DNA from: Polyangium jinanense
GTDB taxonomy: Bacteria > Myxococcota > Polyangia > Polyangiales > Polyangiaceae
Length of the DNA stretch: 58,790 nucleotides
Direction of reading: 5' to 3'
NCBI RefSeq assembly: GCF_028435365.1
Contig: NZ_JAGTJJ010000063.1
Coordinates: 1-58,790, forward strand
A program made the translations under genes and the position numbers. Numbering within the stretch: the stretch's first letter is position 1; every line of letters starts with the position of its first letter. The notes under the pieces are model-generated. The model had not been told where the DNA came from and did not search any database. It saw only the letters and a program-made list of their open reading frames with translations. Positions 16,789-25,389 of this stretch are shown here, piece after piece.

Positions 16789-17759
16789 CAGCCGTGTGTC
16801 CCCGCGGGCCGCTCGGCGTGCTCGCAGAGCAGCCCTCCGAGCAGGTGGAACTCGAGGTAGGCCCGCGCGACGTCGATCGCGCCATCCATCCGCGCGCTCT
16901 TCTCGCCGAGCCCGATCTCGCCCTCGCCCTTCTGGAAGCGAAACGCGAGCGTCTCGCCCGCGCCGAGCCCGCGCGTCATCACGGGTTCGAGCAGCGGCTC
17001 CCGATCGAGCCCGAACAAGAACAGATCCCGCTGCACGATCGACGAGAGTTTGTCCGAGAGCGCCGTGAGCGAGAGCTCCCACGCACCCTCGCGCAGCATC
17101 GCGGCGACGGATCCTTGACGGATGAGCTCGGCGTTCGCCCCGTCGAGCGATCGCAGCTCCGCGCGCACGAGCATCCACGCGAGCCCGAGCGCGCCGAAGC
17201 CGAGCGAGAGATCCGCCACGCGATAGCCTTTCCGAAAGGGATCCCGAAACGAGCCGCGCGTGTTGTCGCGCATGGCCATGAACGCCTTCACCACGCGGTG
17301 CATGAACGACGGCTCTTGCACGAGCGCGAGCGCGCGTTCTTTCGTGTAGACCGTCTCGGGCCGCGGCCCTCCTTCGACGATCACGTCGAACGGCTCGAAA
17401 TCGGCGGTCGCGAGCGGCTCCTGCGTGCGCAGGTGCCGGTGCAGATCGAGCGAGAGCGCGTCGCCTTTCTTGAAGATCTCGAGGTGGATCGCGATCGGCG
17501 TTCGCGCGCCCGTCATCGTCGTCCCGTCGGCGAGGAACTCGAGATCCGCGATGAGCGTCTTTTCCGGGTAGCAGCGCGTGTTCGTCACCGTGATCCGCCG
17601 CGCGCGCCGATCGATCGTCACTTCGGTGTCGTCGTTCTCCAGCGCGAGCCGGTTGCTCTCGTTCGCGCCGCGGCGGCCGACGCCGGCGAGCGGGCAAACG
17701 ATGCGGCCGGGAAAATATCGTACGCCGCGTTTCCGATGGGTCTCGATGTCAGGAAACAT
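16788..17759 (-). CDS. Hypothetical protein coupled to the acyltransferase
   Basis: This 323-residue protein of unknown family starts at ATG 17759 (MFPDIETHRKRG). An alternative start at 17825 adds 22 residues of low-quality sequence and has no better ribosome site. The middle is beta-rich (TEVTIDRRARRITVTNTRC, ADGTTMTGARTPIAIHLEIF). Later come helices with the hydrophobic patch LSLGFGALGLAWMLV, which could be a buried or membrane-associated helix. There is no signal peptide. It ends exactly where the acyltransferase begins (TGATG), so the two proteins probably act together, perhaps on a shared lipid or sugar substrate. Confidence 0.75.
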   Translation of the reverse strand: MFPDIETHRKRGVRYFPGRIVCPLAGVGRRGANESNRLALENDDTEVTIDRRARRITVTNTRCYPEKTLIADLEFLADGTTMTGARTPIAIHLEIFKKGDALSLDLHRHLRTQEPLATADFEPFDVIVEGGPRPETVYTKERALALVQEPSFMHRVVKAFMAMRDNTRGSFRDPFRKGYRVADLSLGFGALGLAWMLVRAELRSLDGANAELIRQGSVAAMLREGAWELSLTALSDKLSSIVQRDLFLFGLDREPLLEPVMTRGLGAGETLAFRFQKGEGEIGLGEKSARMDGAIDVARAYLEFHLLGGLLCEHAERPAGTHG

Positions 17760-17981
17760 CACGATGGTCCGGCTGGAATCATGCCGCGAGCGTGGTGGAT
17801 GAGCGGGTCGAAAAGCATAACGCACCTTGTCGAAACGGCGTTGTGTAAGTCAACCAACGAAGAAATGAGAGGAAGAAGAACGCGAGCGGCTTGTGGGCCG
17901 GCTAAGATCGCTTGTACCCTTTTCCGGTTCCGTTCCGTGGCGCCATGTAGCGCCACCACAAACTCGAGAGAGGAGCCCTTC

Positions 17982-18326
17982 ATGGCGTATCGCACGAACA
18001 CCCCGGAGCTTTACGAAGGCAGGCATTACGGCGAGAGCGAGCAGTGCGTCGCGCTCGTCAAGTACGCCTGCGGCGCGCCGCATACGTCGGCGTGGAAGAA
18101 GGGCGCCCAAGTGATCGGCAACGCGGCGATCACGGCGGGCACGGCGATCGCGTGCGGCTGGGAGGGCGAGCGGTACATGAGCCGCGCCCGCGGCAACCAC
18201 GCGGCGATCTACCTCGGCCAGTTCGGCAATCAGATCGAGGTGGTGGATCAGTGGTCGGGTACGCCGGCCGGGCGCCGCTACAAGACGCACAAGCCCGAGA
18301 AGGCCTACTACGTCATCGAAGGCTGA
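17982..18326 (+). CDS. BPSL0067-family papain-fold protein
   Basis: This 114-residue protein starts at ATG 17982 behind GAGAGGAG. It resembles the BPSL0067 family: a short opening, then SEQCVALVKYACGAP with Cys22, WKKGAQVIGN, TAIACGW, GNHAAIYL with His73, and VVDQWSG with Asp89. Cys-His-Asp in this order and spacing fits a papain/NlpC-like catalytic triad. By family knowledge such proteins may be small amidases or peptidases, and some have been considered secreted effectors. There is no signal peptide and no obvious immunity gene beside it. It is a single-gene unit with a hairpin terminator downstream. Confidence 0.8.
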   Translation: MAYRTNTPELYEGRHYGESEQCVALVKYACGAPHTSAWKKGAQVIGNAAITAGTAIACGWEGERYMSRARGNHAAIYLGQFGNQIEVVDQWSGTPAGRRYKTHKPEKAYYVIEG

Positions 18327-18348
18327 TCCCCGAGCCCTCTCGGACACG

Positions 18349-18390
18349 AAAGCCCGCCCGTGCCTCCTGGCGCGAGCGGGCTTTCTGTTT
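18349..18390. terminator. Intrinsic terminator between convergent genes
   Basis: AAAGCCCGC (18349-18357) pairs with GCGGGCTTT (18376-18384) and is followed by CTGTTTTC. The A-run on the left and T-run on the right would let it serve both the BPSL0067-type gene and the convergent amine oxidase gene. Confidence 0.75.
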
Positions 18391-18403
18391 TCTGGCCGAA
18401 CGA

Positions 18404-19876
18404 TCAGCTCTTCTTCACGATCTCGTCCACGGCGCGCTTGGCGCTCTCGATGGCGCCCTGCATCCAGCCAGCCCAGATCGAGGTGTGCTCGCCGGCGAAA
18501 TGGATCCGGCCCTCGGGCCGCGGGAGGACGGCCAGCATCCACCACTGATTCGGCAGGATCTCCGTCCACGCGCCCTGCGCCCACGGATCCTCGGCCCAGA
18601 CCTTCATGTGGAACGAGAGCTTCTCGGCCTCGATGTCCGGGAAGAACTTCGCCAACTCGGCCTGGATGTACGCCTCGCGCTCGGGCGCGGCGATGGCCGC
18701 GAAGTCGTCGGCATTCTTGTCCTGCAGGTACGCGAGCAGGATGCCCGTGTCGCCGGTCTGGGTCGCGGTCAGATCCCAGACGCGCTCGGCCTTCGTGTCG
18801 GTCTTCGCGAGCTTGAGCCCGCCGAGCTCGCCGAGCGGATCGTTCTTCCAGAATCGCGTCTTCGTCTGGAACATGGCGCGCGACGAGGTCATCATGTGGA
18901 CCTCGTCCATCGCCTTCTGCTTGTCGTCCGGCAGCGCGGGCGAGAACGCGACGTCGCGCAGCGGCTTGAGCGGGATCGTGCAGACGAGGTAATCGGCCTC
19001 GTAGGTCTCCGACGTGCCCTTCGCGTCGACGGTGACCGTGACCTTCGTCTCGTCCTGCGTGATCGATTTCACAACCCGCTCGAAGAACACCTTGCCGTCG
19101 AGCTTCTCCGCGAGCTTCTGTGCGATGAGGTCGTTGCCGCCCTGGACGTGGTAGGTGAGGCTCCAGTCCTGGTCCGCGGTCTCGAGCGCCATCCACGCGA
19201 GGACGCCGATCTTGTAGATCTCCGTGCCGTTGTCCGACGCATAGAGCGGGAGCCACGCATCCGTCGCGCCCTTGCTCTTGAGGTAATCGGTCCAGACCAT
19301 TCCGTCGTATTTCTCGACGATGCCCGGGAGCGGGAAGCTCCCGTCCCGGGGATTGCCGAATTCCGCGAAATTGGCCGCGATGTACGTCGACCACATGCCG
19401 AGGCCTTCCGTGGCCTCCTCGGGCGACAGGCCCGGGATCGGCCACGGCGTGCCCTCCGTGTGGACGAATCGATTGCCCCCCAGGTAATAGAGCGGCGTCC
19501 CGTCCGGGAACTCTTCGAGCTTCAGGCCGAGCTCCTCGACGTAGCCGATCGTGTGGTCGTGCACGTCGGGGATGCGCGTCGCCCCGAGCTCGGCATACTG
19601 GCCGTTCTCGAAGCCCTCGTGCTGGGTGTGGACCCGGCCGCCGACGCGCGTCTGCGCCTCGAGCACGGTGACGTCCCACCCCTTCTTCATGAGCTCGTAG
19701 GCCGCCGAGAGCCCGGCGAGACCTCCGCCGAGAACGAGCACCTTTTTCGTCGATGCAGGCGGATTCGTCGGCGGGTTCCCATCATCCGGCCCGCAGCCCG
19801 GCAGGTACACGGCGACGCCGGCGACAGATAGGAGCTCGAGGAAGCGACGGCGATCGAACCTGGTCTTGCTTTTCAT
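18404..19876 (-). CDS. Tat-exported flavin amine oxidase
   Basis: This 490-residue FAD enzyme has a twin-arginine leader (DRRRFLELLSVAGVAVYLPG) followed directly by Cys, so it may be a Tat-exported lipoprotein. The FAD-binding Rossmann motif is VLVLGGGLAGLSAAYEL, then VTVLEAQTRVGGRV. The C-terminal flavin amine oxidase motif is GRIHFAGEHTSIWAGWMQGA. Family members oxidise primary or secondary amines or amino acids to imines plus hydrogen peroxide. The start ATG 19876 has AGAGG at 7 bases. It is monocistronic, facing the BPSL0067-type gene across a shared terminator. The exact substrate is unknown. Confidence 0.9.
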   Translation of the reverse strand: MKSKTRFDRRRFLELLSVAGVAVYLPGCGPDDGNPPTNPPASTKKVLVLGGGLAGLSAAYELMKKGWDVTVLEAQTRVGGRVHTQHEGFENGQYAELGATRIPDVHDHTIGYVEELGLKLEEFPDGTPLYYLGGNRFVHTEGTPWPIPGLSPEEATEGLGMWSTYIAANFAEFGNPRDGSFPLPGIVEKYDGMVWTDYLKSKGATDAWLPLYASDNGTEIYKIGVLAWMALETADQDWSLTYHVQGGNDLIAQKLAEKLDGKVFFERVVKSITQDETKVTVTVDAKGTSETYEADYLVCTIPLKPLRDVAFSPALPDDKQKAMDEVHMMTSSRAMFQTKTRFWKNDPLGELGGLKLAKTDTKAERVWDLTATQTGDTGILLAYLQDKNADDFAAIAAPEREAYIQAELAKFFPDIEAEKLSFHMKVWAEDPWAQGAWTEILPNQWWMLAVLPRPEGRIHFAGEHTSIWAGWMQGAIESAKRAVDEIVKKS

Positions 19877-20114
19877 GAGGACCTCTTTGCGCTGCGCCTC
19901 ATCCGCGCCGGGAGCAGCGCTCCCCCCCCATGCCCCAATCCCGTCCCTGCGGCAATCGGGCTCGCACGGTATCCGCGTATCCTTCCTCTCCCCTATGTGT
20001 TCAAATTTACTAGGTTATTGTACTGCGCCAAACGAATGACGCGAGAATGGTTCTCCCTCTCACGTCGTTGCGAAAAGATTGACGCGGACGTGCGTCTCGG
20101 CCTACGCCCTTCGT
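19877..20114. promoter_or_regulatory. Divergent promoter region (amine oxidase / cupin)
   Basis: These 238 bases separate two divergent genes and must hold both promoters. The stretch 19993-20030 (around TTCAAATTTACTAGG and TTATTGTA) is far richer in A/T than its surroundings and is the best place for one. No operator or sigma-54 consensus was recognised. Confidence 0.35.
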
Positions 20115-20477
20115 ATGCCGACCTTCATCGAGAAGCCGAGCCGCATCGAGGCGGCCGGGAACAAGCCGAAGCTCATCGACGAGTACGTGGGGCGCGTCAA
20201 CACGGGCACCGAGAGCGCGAGCGTGGCGCACATGCGGAGCCCCGGAGGCTGGGTCGAGCCGGGCCAGCGGCCGGCGTTCGACGAGTTCACGGTCGTGCTG
20301 CGCGGGACGCTGCACGTCGAATACGAGGGGGGAGCGGTCGACGTGCGCGCAGGTCAGGCGATCATCACGCACAAGGGAGAATGGGTCCGCTACAGCACGC
20401 CCGGCGAGGAGGGCGCGGAGTACATTGCGGTCTGCCTGCCGGCGTTCTCACCCGCGACGGTGAACCGCGACGCCTGA
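20115..20477 (+). CDS. Cupin-domain protein lacking the usual metal histidines
   Basis: This 120-residue single-domain cupin starts at ATG 20115 (MPTFIEKPSRIE). An upstream in-frame ATG at 20079 adds an unconvincing 12 residues. The barrel is clear (DEFTVVLRGTLHVEYEGG, VRAGQAIITHKGEWVRYSTPG). The cupin motif-1 positions that normally carry HxH read P-A-F and the motif-2 His is replaced by Arg/Tyr, so classical metal binding is unlikely. It resembles EutQ-like and ligand-sensing cupins. There is no signal peptide. Repeat copy 2 follows directly. Confidence 0.8.
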   Translation: MPTFIEKPSRIEAAGNKPKLIDEYVGRVNTGTESASVAHMRSPGGWVEPGQRPAFDEFTVVLRGTLHVEYEGGAVDVRAGQAIITHKGEWVRYSTPGEEGAEYIAVCLPAFSPATVNRDA

Positions 20478-20487
20478 CGCTCCACCT

Positions 20488-20810
20488 TGGGGCCGCCACG
20501 CCGGGGCGCCGCCCCGGACCCCGCGGGGGCTGTTCGCCCCTCGACCCGAACCAGGCACGGCCTGGACCGAGGGTGGAAGAACTGCGCGATGCGCAGTTCT
20601 TCCAACGGCCGGTGGCAAGACCATGGCCAACGTTGCCTGTCGAAATGTCAGCGCGGCTGTCTTGGTTGGCAGGGGTCGTTCCTCGGCCTGTTCGATGAAC
20701 TGCGCATCGCGCAGTTCTTCGACCCCGGGTCCAGCGCTTGCGCTGGTCCAGGTCCAGGGGCGGATAGCCCCTGGTGGGGCCTGGGGCAACGCCCCAGCGC
20801 AGCGGCTCCC
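20488..20810 (+). repeat. Composite inverted-repeat element, copy 2
   Basis: Same design and orientation as copy 1. The inner hairpins lie at 20575-20603 (GGAAGAACTGCGC...) and 20694-20720 (GATGAACTGCGC..., here closing with TTCTTC instead of TTCATC). The 90-base spacer carries GCGCGGCTGTCTTGGTTGGC. The left outer arm is more diverged (CCGGGGCGCCGCCCCGG) than the right (CTGGGGCAACGCCCCAG). It fills the gap between the cupin and a convergent lipoprotein gene. Confidence 0.9.
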
Positions 20811-20838
20811 ACATGAGACCAATGCTCAGACCTGACGC

Positions 20839-21531
20839 TCAGGGGGAGGGCGGCGGAGTCAGCACGAGATCCGCCGTCCCGCGCGGGGCAATCTCGTACC
20901 GATCGAGGTATTGCTGCGCGAACCCCGTGATCTCCACGGCGGTGCCCTTCGTGAGCTTCGTCGTGTCGATGAGGGGCTTGTCGCCTTTAAAGCACACGTA
21001 AATCTCGACCTCGCCGGAGCCGTCGTCCACGTACGCTTTGATGCCATAAGGTTTGTCCTCGACGATGGCCTTCGAAACGAGGCCCTTGACGCGGACGAGC
21101 TGCCCTTCGGTCGACTCGTCGACGTCGCCGGTCGCGACGTCTTTCGGCGTGACCGCCTCGACGCCTTGCAGGATCTCGGGGCCGGAGGCGTTCGTGACGA
21201 GCACGGTCTGCTTGGAGACCTGCTGGATTTGTCCGATGACGCGGACCTTGGCGCCGATGAGGATCTTGAGTTCGTCGTAGAGGCTGACATAAATGCCGCC
21301 GGTGTCGTCCTGGACCGCGAATCCGAAATCGCCGGTGGCGGTGACGAAGGTGCCCGGCGTGACGGAGACGAAGCCCTCGATCTGCGTGTATTCGTTGGTG
21401 GTCAGGGCGCGCGCTTCGGCGATGCTGACGACGTCCGGAGGGGGGAGCTCCTGTGGTTGCGGGAGCTCGTCGGAGCAGCCGGTGAGGAGCGCGGCGAGAG
21501 GTAACACGAGGAAGAGTGCGCGGTGATCCAT
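20839..21531 (-). CDS. Lipoprotein with OB-fold-like repeats
   Basis: This 230-residue protein starts at ATG 21531 (MDHRALFLVLPLAALL), giving a standard lipoprotein signal with lipobox LLTGC; an ATG 36 bases upstream adds non-signal residues. After a short Pro-rich linker come two OB-like segments. One is TQIEGFVSVTPGTF...GFAVQDDTGGIYVSL...GAKVRVIGQIQQ; the other is QLVRVKGLVSK...AYVDDGSGEVEIYVCF...AVEITGFAQQY. This pattern is seen in exported proteins with nucleic-acid- or sugar-binding OB domains. Function unknown. It is probably anchored in the outer membrane. Confidence 0.82.
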   Translation of the reverse strand: MDHRALFLVLPLAALLTGCSDELPQPQELPPPDVVSIAEARALTTNEYTQIEGFVSVTPGTFVTATGDFGFAVQDDTGGIYVSLYDELKILIGAKVRVIGQIQQVSKQTVLVTNASGPEILQGVEAVTPKDVATGDVDESTEGQLVRVKGLVSKAIVEDKPYGIKAYVDDGSGEVEIYVCFKGDKPLIDTTKLTKGTAVEITGFAQQYLDRYEIAPRGTADLVLTPPPSP

Positions 21532-21592
21532 GCGCTTTCTGTACCGCGCTGGGGTCGGGCCGCGCAAGGCGGAGGCGGGGCGGGATATCAGG

Positions 21593-23428
21593 TCAACGCG
21601 GGACCCGGCGCACGGTGCCGTCGGAGTACGTTCCGTAGATGTAACCTCCGTCGATCACGAAGAACATGCCCCCGGCGGCGGCCACGGGCTCGCTCGACCC
21701 ACACTTGAGGGATTTGCGGCCGCCGTAATAAGAATAGGCGTCGTCCACCTCGAGGTCGTCGTAGACGCCGTTCAGATCCCCGACGTAGTACGAGAGCTCC
21801 TTCATCGACAGCGACGCCTTGTCGAACGCGACGACGTTGATGCCCATGTCGTACATTCCGTCGAAATAGACGCGCTTCGCGTCGAGGGCGATCCCGCCTT
21901 CGCCCGTGGTGAGCTTTTCGACGGGCCCGGAGCCGTCGCGCGGTGCGCGCTTCACCCAGGTCTGGAAACTCGGCCCCGAAGAGAGGGACGGCGCCGCGGC
22001 GTACACGTGGGTCTCGTCCACGCGGAGGCCGATGATCCGATCGTCGTCGATCCAGAGCGTGACCGCAGGACCGGAGCCGTCCTTGGGCGCCTTCATGACG
22101 GCCTTGTTCGACTTGTTCACCCAGAAGACCTCGCTCCCGGAGACGGCGATCGACTGCGGCTCGGACGCGGCGCTGACGAGCTCGATCGCGCCGCCGCCGC
22201 TGGGAATCCGCACGACGCTGCCGCCGAGCTCGTTGGTCCAGTAGACGTGGGTGTCGTCCACCGCGAGGCGATATGGTTTCGGCTGGGCTGCGGCGAGGGT
22301 CTCCTTGGGCCCGCCCCACTTGTTCGCCTTGATGATCGAGTTCGTGCCGGATTCGATGAAATAGACGCTCGTCGCGTCGATCTGGATGTCCGTGGGTTTG
22401 TCCGCGTTTGCGAGGATCGAGCTCATCCCCGGATTGCAGGTGCCCGCGATACACGTCCCGGCGCACGTCACGCCGCACGCGCCGCAATGCTGGGTCGAGG
22501 TCTGGAGATCGGCGCAGACGTCGTTGCAAAGCGTGAACCCCCCCGGGCAGGAGGGGACGCATTGGCCGCCGTCGCAGTGCGTAAAGCCGCCCTTGGGCAC
22601 GACGCAGGTGGTGCACGAGGCGCCGCAGGCGCTCGCGTCCGTATTCGCGTCGACGCATTTGTTGCCGCATTTCGTGAAGCCGGGGAGGCACTCGAAGTCG
22701 CAGGTCGCGGCCGTGCAGGTGGCCTTGCCGTGGAGCGGGGTGATGCATGGTTTGGAGCAGCCGCCGCAATGCTGGGGCGAGGAGAACAGGTCCACGCAGG
22801 CGCCGTTGCAGTTCGTCGCCGGCGGGGCGCAGGAGGGCGCGCAGCCCGCGCTCGTGCAGACCTCGCCGGGGGCGCAGGCATTGCCGCAGGCGCCGCAGTT
22901 TGCGGGGGTGAGGAGCGAGGTCTCGCAGCCGGCCTGCGCGGTGCAATCGGCGAAGCCTTCGTGGCAGCTCCCGAGCGGCTGGCAGGCGCCGCCCACGCAC
23001 GCCGAATGGGCGTTCGGGGCTGCGCTGCACGGCGTGGCCGAAGAGGAGGTGCCGCACTGGTAGAGCGGCTCGTCGAGGCCGAGGCAGCGGCCGAAGTAGA
23101 GGAACGTTCCGGCGGGGCAACATACGTAGCCGTCACCGTTGCTCCCGCCGCCCACGCCGCCGGCACCACCCGCGCCGCCGCCGGCACCACCTGTGCCACC
23201 GATGCCGCCCGAGCCGCCGCCGGCACCACCTGTGCCACCGATGCCGCCCGAGCCGCCTCCAGCACCACCTGTGCCACCGATGCCGCCCGAGCCGCCGCCA
23301 GCACCACCGATGCCTCCGGCGCCGGTACCACCTGTGCCACCGACGCCGCCGGCGCCGCCGCTACCCTCGGATCCTCCGTGGCATCCTACCCAGACCATGA
23401 GTCCCGCCAGAACGATGGTTCGTCGCAT
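21593..23428 (-). CDS. Cys-rich lipoprotein with Gly-rich linker and beta-propeller
   Basis: This 611-residue protein has signal and lipobox MRRTIVLAGLMVWVGC. Residues about 18-105 are a Gly/Thr/Ile linker made of 13-residue repeats (GGAGGGSGGIGGT). Residues about 110-340 hold repeated Cys modules of the type NCGACGNACAPGEVC and QHCGGCSKPC, probably disulfide-bonded. The last 270 residues are repeated strands of the type DIQIDATSVYFIESG and LAVDDTHVYWTNELGG, a beta-propeller like those in DUF5050-type proteins. Such surface lipoproteins are common in myxobacteria; ligands are unknown. No catalytic motif was seen. Confidence 0.88.
   Translation of the reverse strand: MRRTIVLAGLMVWVGCHGGSEGSGGAGGVGGTGGTGAGGIGGAGGGSGGIGGTGGAGGGSGGIGGTGGAGGGSGGIGGTGGAGGGAGGAGGVGGGSNGDGYVCCPAGTFLYFGRCLGLDEPLYQCGTSSSATPCSAAPNAHSACVGGACQPLGSCHEGFADCTAQAGCETSLLTPANCGACGNACAPGEVCTSAGCAPSCAPPATNCNGACVDLFSSPQHCGGCSKPCITPLHGKATCTAATCDFECLPGFTKCGNKCVDANTDASACGASCTTCVVPKGGFTHCDGGQCVPSCPGGFTLCNDVCADLQTSTQHCGACGVTCAGTCIAGTCNPGMSSILANADKPTDIQIDATSVYFIESGTNSIIKANKWGGPKETLAAAQPKPYRLAVDDTHVYWTNELGGSVVRIPSGGGAIELVSAASEPQSIAVSGSEVFWVNKSNKAVMKAPKDGSGPAVTLWIDDDRIIGLRVDETHVYAAAPSLSSGPSFQTWVKRAPRDGSGPVEKLTTGEGGIALDAKRVYFDGMYDMGINVVAFDKASLSMKELSYYVGDLNGVYDDLEVDDAYSYYGGRKSLKCGSSEPVAAAGGMFFVIDGGYIYGTYSDGTVRRVPR
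23183..23310 (-). repeat. 39-bp in-frame repeats encoding a Gly-rich linker
   Basis: Units start near 23183, 23222, 23261 and 23300. Each encodes 13 residues rich in Gly with one Ile and one Ser. The flanking linker is degenerate. Confidence 0.8.
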
Positions 23429-23496
23429 GACCTCTTGGTTGTGAGGTCCGCTGCGTCATTCACGTTCTGGCGGATTTCGTTCCAGGACCGACCGAT

Positions 23497-24150
23497 TCAG
23501 GGAGCGACGGGGCAACGCGGCGCGATGTATTCGCCGTTGGCCTTCTCGCCCCAGTATTCGGCGTCGATCCGGAAATGAACCTCGTTCTCGTCGATCGAGA
23601 GGATCTCCAGCGTGCCCGCGCCGATCGTGCCGCCGCCAAAGGAGCAATCATCGGGCGCCGGCGAATAGGGCTCACCGGTCTCGGAGAAGTGGCTGTACGC
23701 GAGCAGCTCCGGGCTGTCGAGGTTGTAGACGCCCACCTGTTGCAGTGCCGGGGGAAGCGCGATGCTGAGCTGCCAATGACCGCAGCCGAGGTCCGTGGTG
23801 GGCGAATTGCAGGAGGCGCCGAGGTCCGAGATGCGAAGGAAGAGGTCGTCCGGGTTCAGCTCCGGGACGCCGCCCGCGCTGCTGCTGCTGCCGCTCGGAT
23901 CGTGGTTGGCCCAGTATTCGTCCCAGAGGACGTCGAGCTGCGCGCGGGTGAGCGCGACGGCGAGGGAATCCGGGCCGTCGCTGTCGCCGCCGGTGCCATT
24001 GCCACCGGTGCCGCCATTGCCGCCGCTGCCACTGGTGCCGTTGGCGTTCTGGTTTTTGGCGTTGTCGTCGCTGCCCCCCTCGACGACGTAGTTGCCGCAG
24101 GCGGCGAGGAGGACGGGGAGGACCAGGAAAGAAAGGCGCTTGAGGTTCAT
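23497..24150 (-). CDS. Hypothetical lipoprotein
   Basis: This 217-residue protein starts at ATG 24150 (MNLKRLSFLVLPVLLAAC), a good signal with lipobox LLAAC; the open frame upstream of it is not protein-like. An Asn/Gly/Ser linker (about 30-55) precedes a compact domain with ALTRAQLDVLWDEYW and two Cys pairs (SCNSPTTDLGCGHW; DDCSFGGG near the end). I do not recognise the domain. It is divergent from the ATPase-like gene at 24308. It is probably an exported envelope protein. Confidence 0.8.
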   Translation of the reverse strand: MNLKRLSFLVLPVLLAACGNYVVEGGSDDNAKNQNANGTSGSGGNGGTGGNGTGGDSDGPDSLAVALTRAQLDVLWDEYWANHDPSGSSSSAGGVPELNPDDLFLRISDLGASCNSPTTDLGCGHWQLSIALPPALQQVGVYNLDSPELLAYSHFSETGEPYSPAPDDCSFGGGTIGAGTLEILSIDENEVHFRIDAEYWGEKANGEYIAPRCPVAP

Positions 24151-24307
24151 GCCTATCCTTGAAACACGTTCCGTGCCAAGCGGAAGAGCCCGCGATTTCG
24201 TGGGTTTATTGAAAATTGTGCCAGATGTGCCGGCAAGGTGTGCCTGCGTGTGCCGGATGCGAGGGGAAGGCACACAAGGGCGAGCCTGTGATAAGCTCGG
24301 CTTTGCC

Positions 24308-25378
24308 ATGTCGCTGACGCGGCTCCACATCGCTCGTTTTCCCGGCCTCGCGCCCGGGACCGAGCTCCGCCTCGTCGACCCGAAGACCGTGCTGCGTGGA
24401 CCTCGCACCGCGGAGACGAGGGCGCTCCTGCGCCTCGCGGCGATGGCGACGGCCTTCGATTTCACCGGCCTCGAGGGCGAGGCGTTCGAGCTCGGTTACG
24501 AGCTCACACTCGGTCGCGCGGACATGCGGGTGCGGCTCCAGAATGCGCCCGGCACGAGCGCCGATTGGTGCTGCGAGGTGACGACCGAGCTGCGCACCGA
24601 CGCGCTCGTGTATCGACTCGAATGCATCGCCGACCCGCGCGGCGCTCGCGCCTTCGGCGCCGAGGGCGTCTTCTATTCGAGCAAATCCCCGCCCTTTTCA
24701 CCTTTCGAAGGGAGCTTCCTCGAGCCGCTCGTCCGCGCGCTCCGGGGGCGAGGGACGCCCGCGGCGCAAGACGGCCGTGTCCTCGGCGGGATGATCACGC
24801 TCCTCAACTTCCCCTTGTACGGCGGCGTGGGCTGGCTCGACGAGGGGCTCGGCGCGTTCGACGTCCTGACCGGCGCCGCTCGGTCCCCGCGCACCGGCGA
24901 TGCAATGGAGCCGCCGCGCCTCGCCTTCGACGAACGCCCGGACGGCTCCCGCGCCTTTCGCCTCCGCGGCCTGCCGATCACGAGCCACCCCGTGAGCGAG
25001 GCGCTCTTGGACCTCGCGCGCAAGGAGACCTATTTCAACGACGAAGGCTTGTGGATCGAGCGCGGCTCGATCCCGCTGTTCCTGCGCAGGTTCGTCGCGC
25101 TCACCGGCTTCGACGAGGCGGCCATGCTGGTCCGGCGCGATCCGACGAACGAGCGAACGTTCGGCCCGCTCGCCTTCCGGTTCCGGCGGGGAAGCGCGTC
25201 CGTGGGGCACGAGGCGCTTTCCTTCGGCGAGAAGCGGCTGCTCGCGATCATGCATTACCTGGAGCTGCCGCGACTGCTCGTGATCGCGGAGAATCTCGGC
25301 CATGGGCTCACGCCGGCGTGGCGGGAGGCCTGCAAGGAGGCGCTCGGGTCGCGGCGAGCGCTTTTGTGGGAGCCTTAG
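24308..25378 (+). CDS. ATPase-like protein (OLD/AAA-type) with degenerate Walker motifs
   Basis: This 356-residue protein starts at ATG 24308. Its layout matches OLD/RecF-type ATPases: an opening strand LTRLHIARFPGLAPGTEL, then VLRGPRTAETRALLRLAAMA where GPxGxGKSxLLxLLAMA would be expected, and near the end LSFGEKRLLAIMHYLEL (an ABC-like signature) followed by PRLLVIAENLGHG where the Walker B acidic pair belongs. The P-loop Gly-Lys-Ser/Thr is absent and Walker B is reduced to AEN. I infer a pseudo-ATPase that keeps the fold without hydrolysis. There is no partner nuclease domain or neighbour. Cytoplasmic. Confidence 0.72.
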   Translation: MSLTRLHIARFPGLAPGTELRLVDPKTVLRGPRTAETRALLRLAAMATAFDFTGLEGEAFELGYELTLGRADMRVRLQNAPGTSADWCCEVTTELRTDALVYRLECIADPRGARAFGAEGVFYSSKSPPFSPFEGSFLEPLVRALRGRGTPAAQDGRVLGGMITLLNFPLYGGVGWLDEGLGAFDVLTGAARSPRTGDAMEPPRLAFDERPDGSRAFRLRGLPITSHPVSEALLDLARKETYFNDEGLWIERGSIPLFLRRFVALTGFDEAAMLVRRDPTNERTFGPLAFRFRRGSASVGHEALSFGEKRLLAIMHYLELPRLLVIAENLGHGLTPAWREACKEALGSRRALLWEP

Positions 25379-25389
25379 CGACCTACCTT

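Noticed and set aside
21530..23578. Long plus-strand open frame opposite the Cys-rich lipoprotein
   Set aside because: The minus frame has a signal peptide, lipobox, Cys modules and propeller repeats; the plus frame is low-complexity Ala/Arg/Val.
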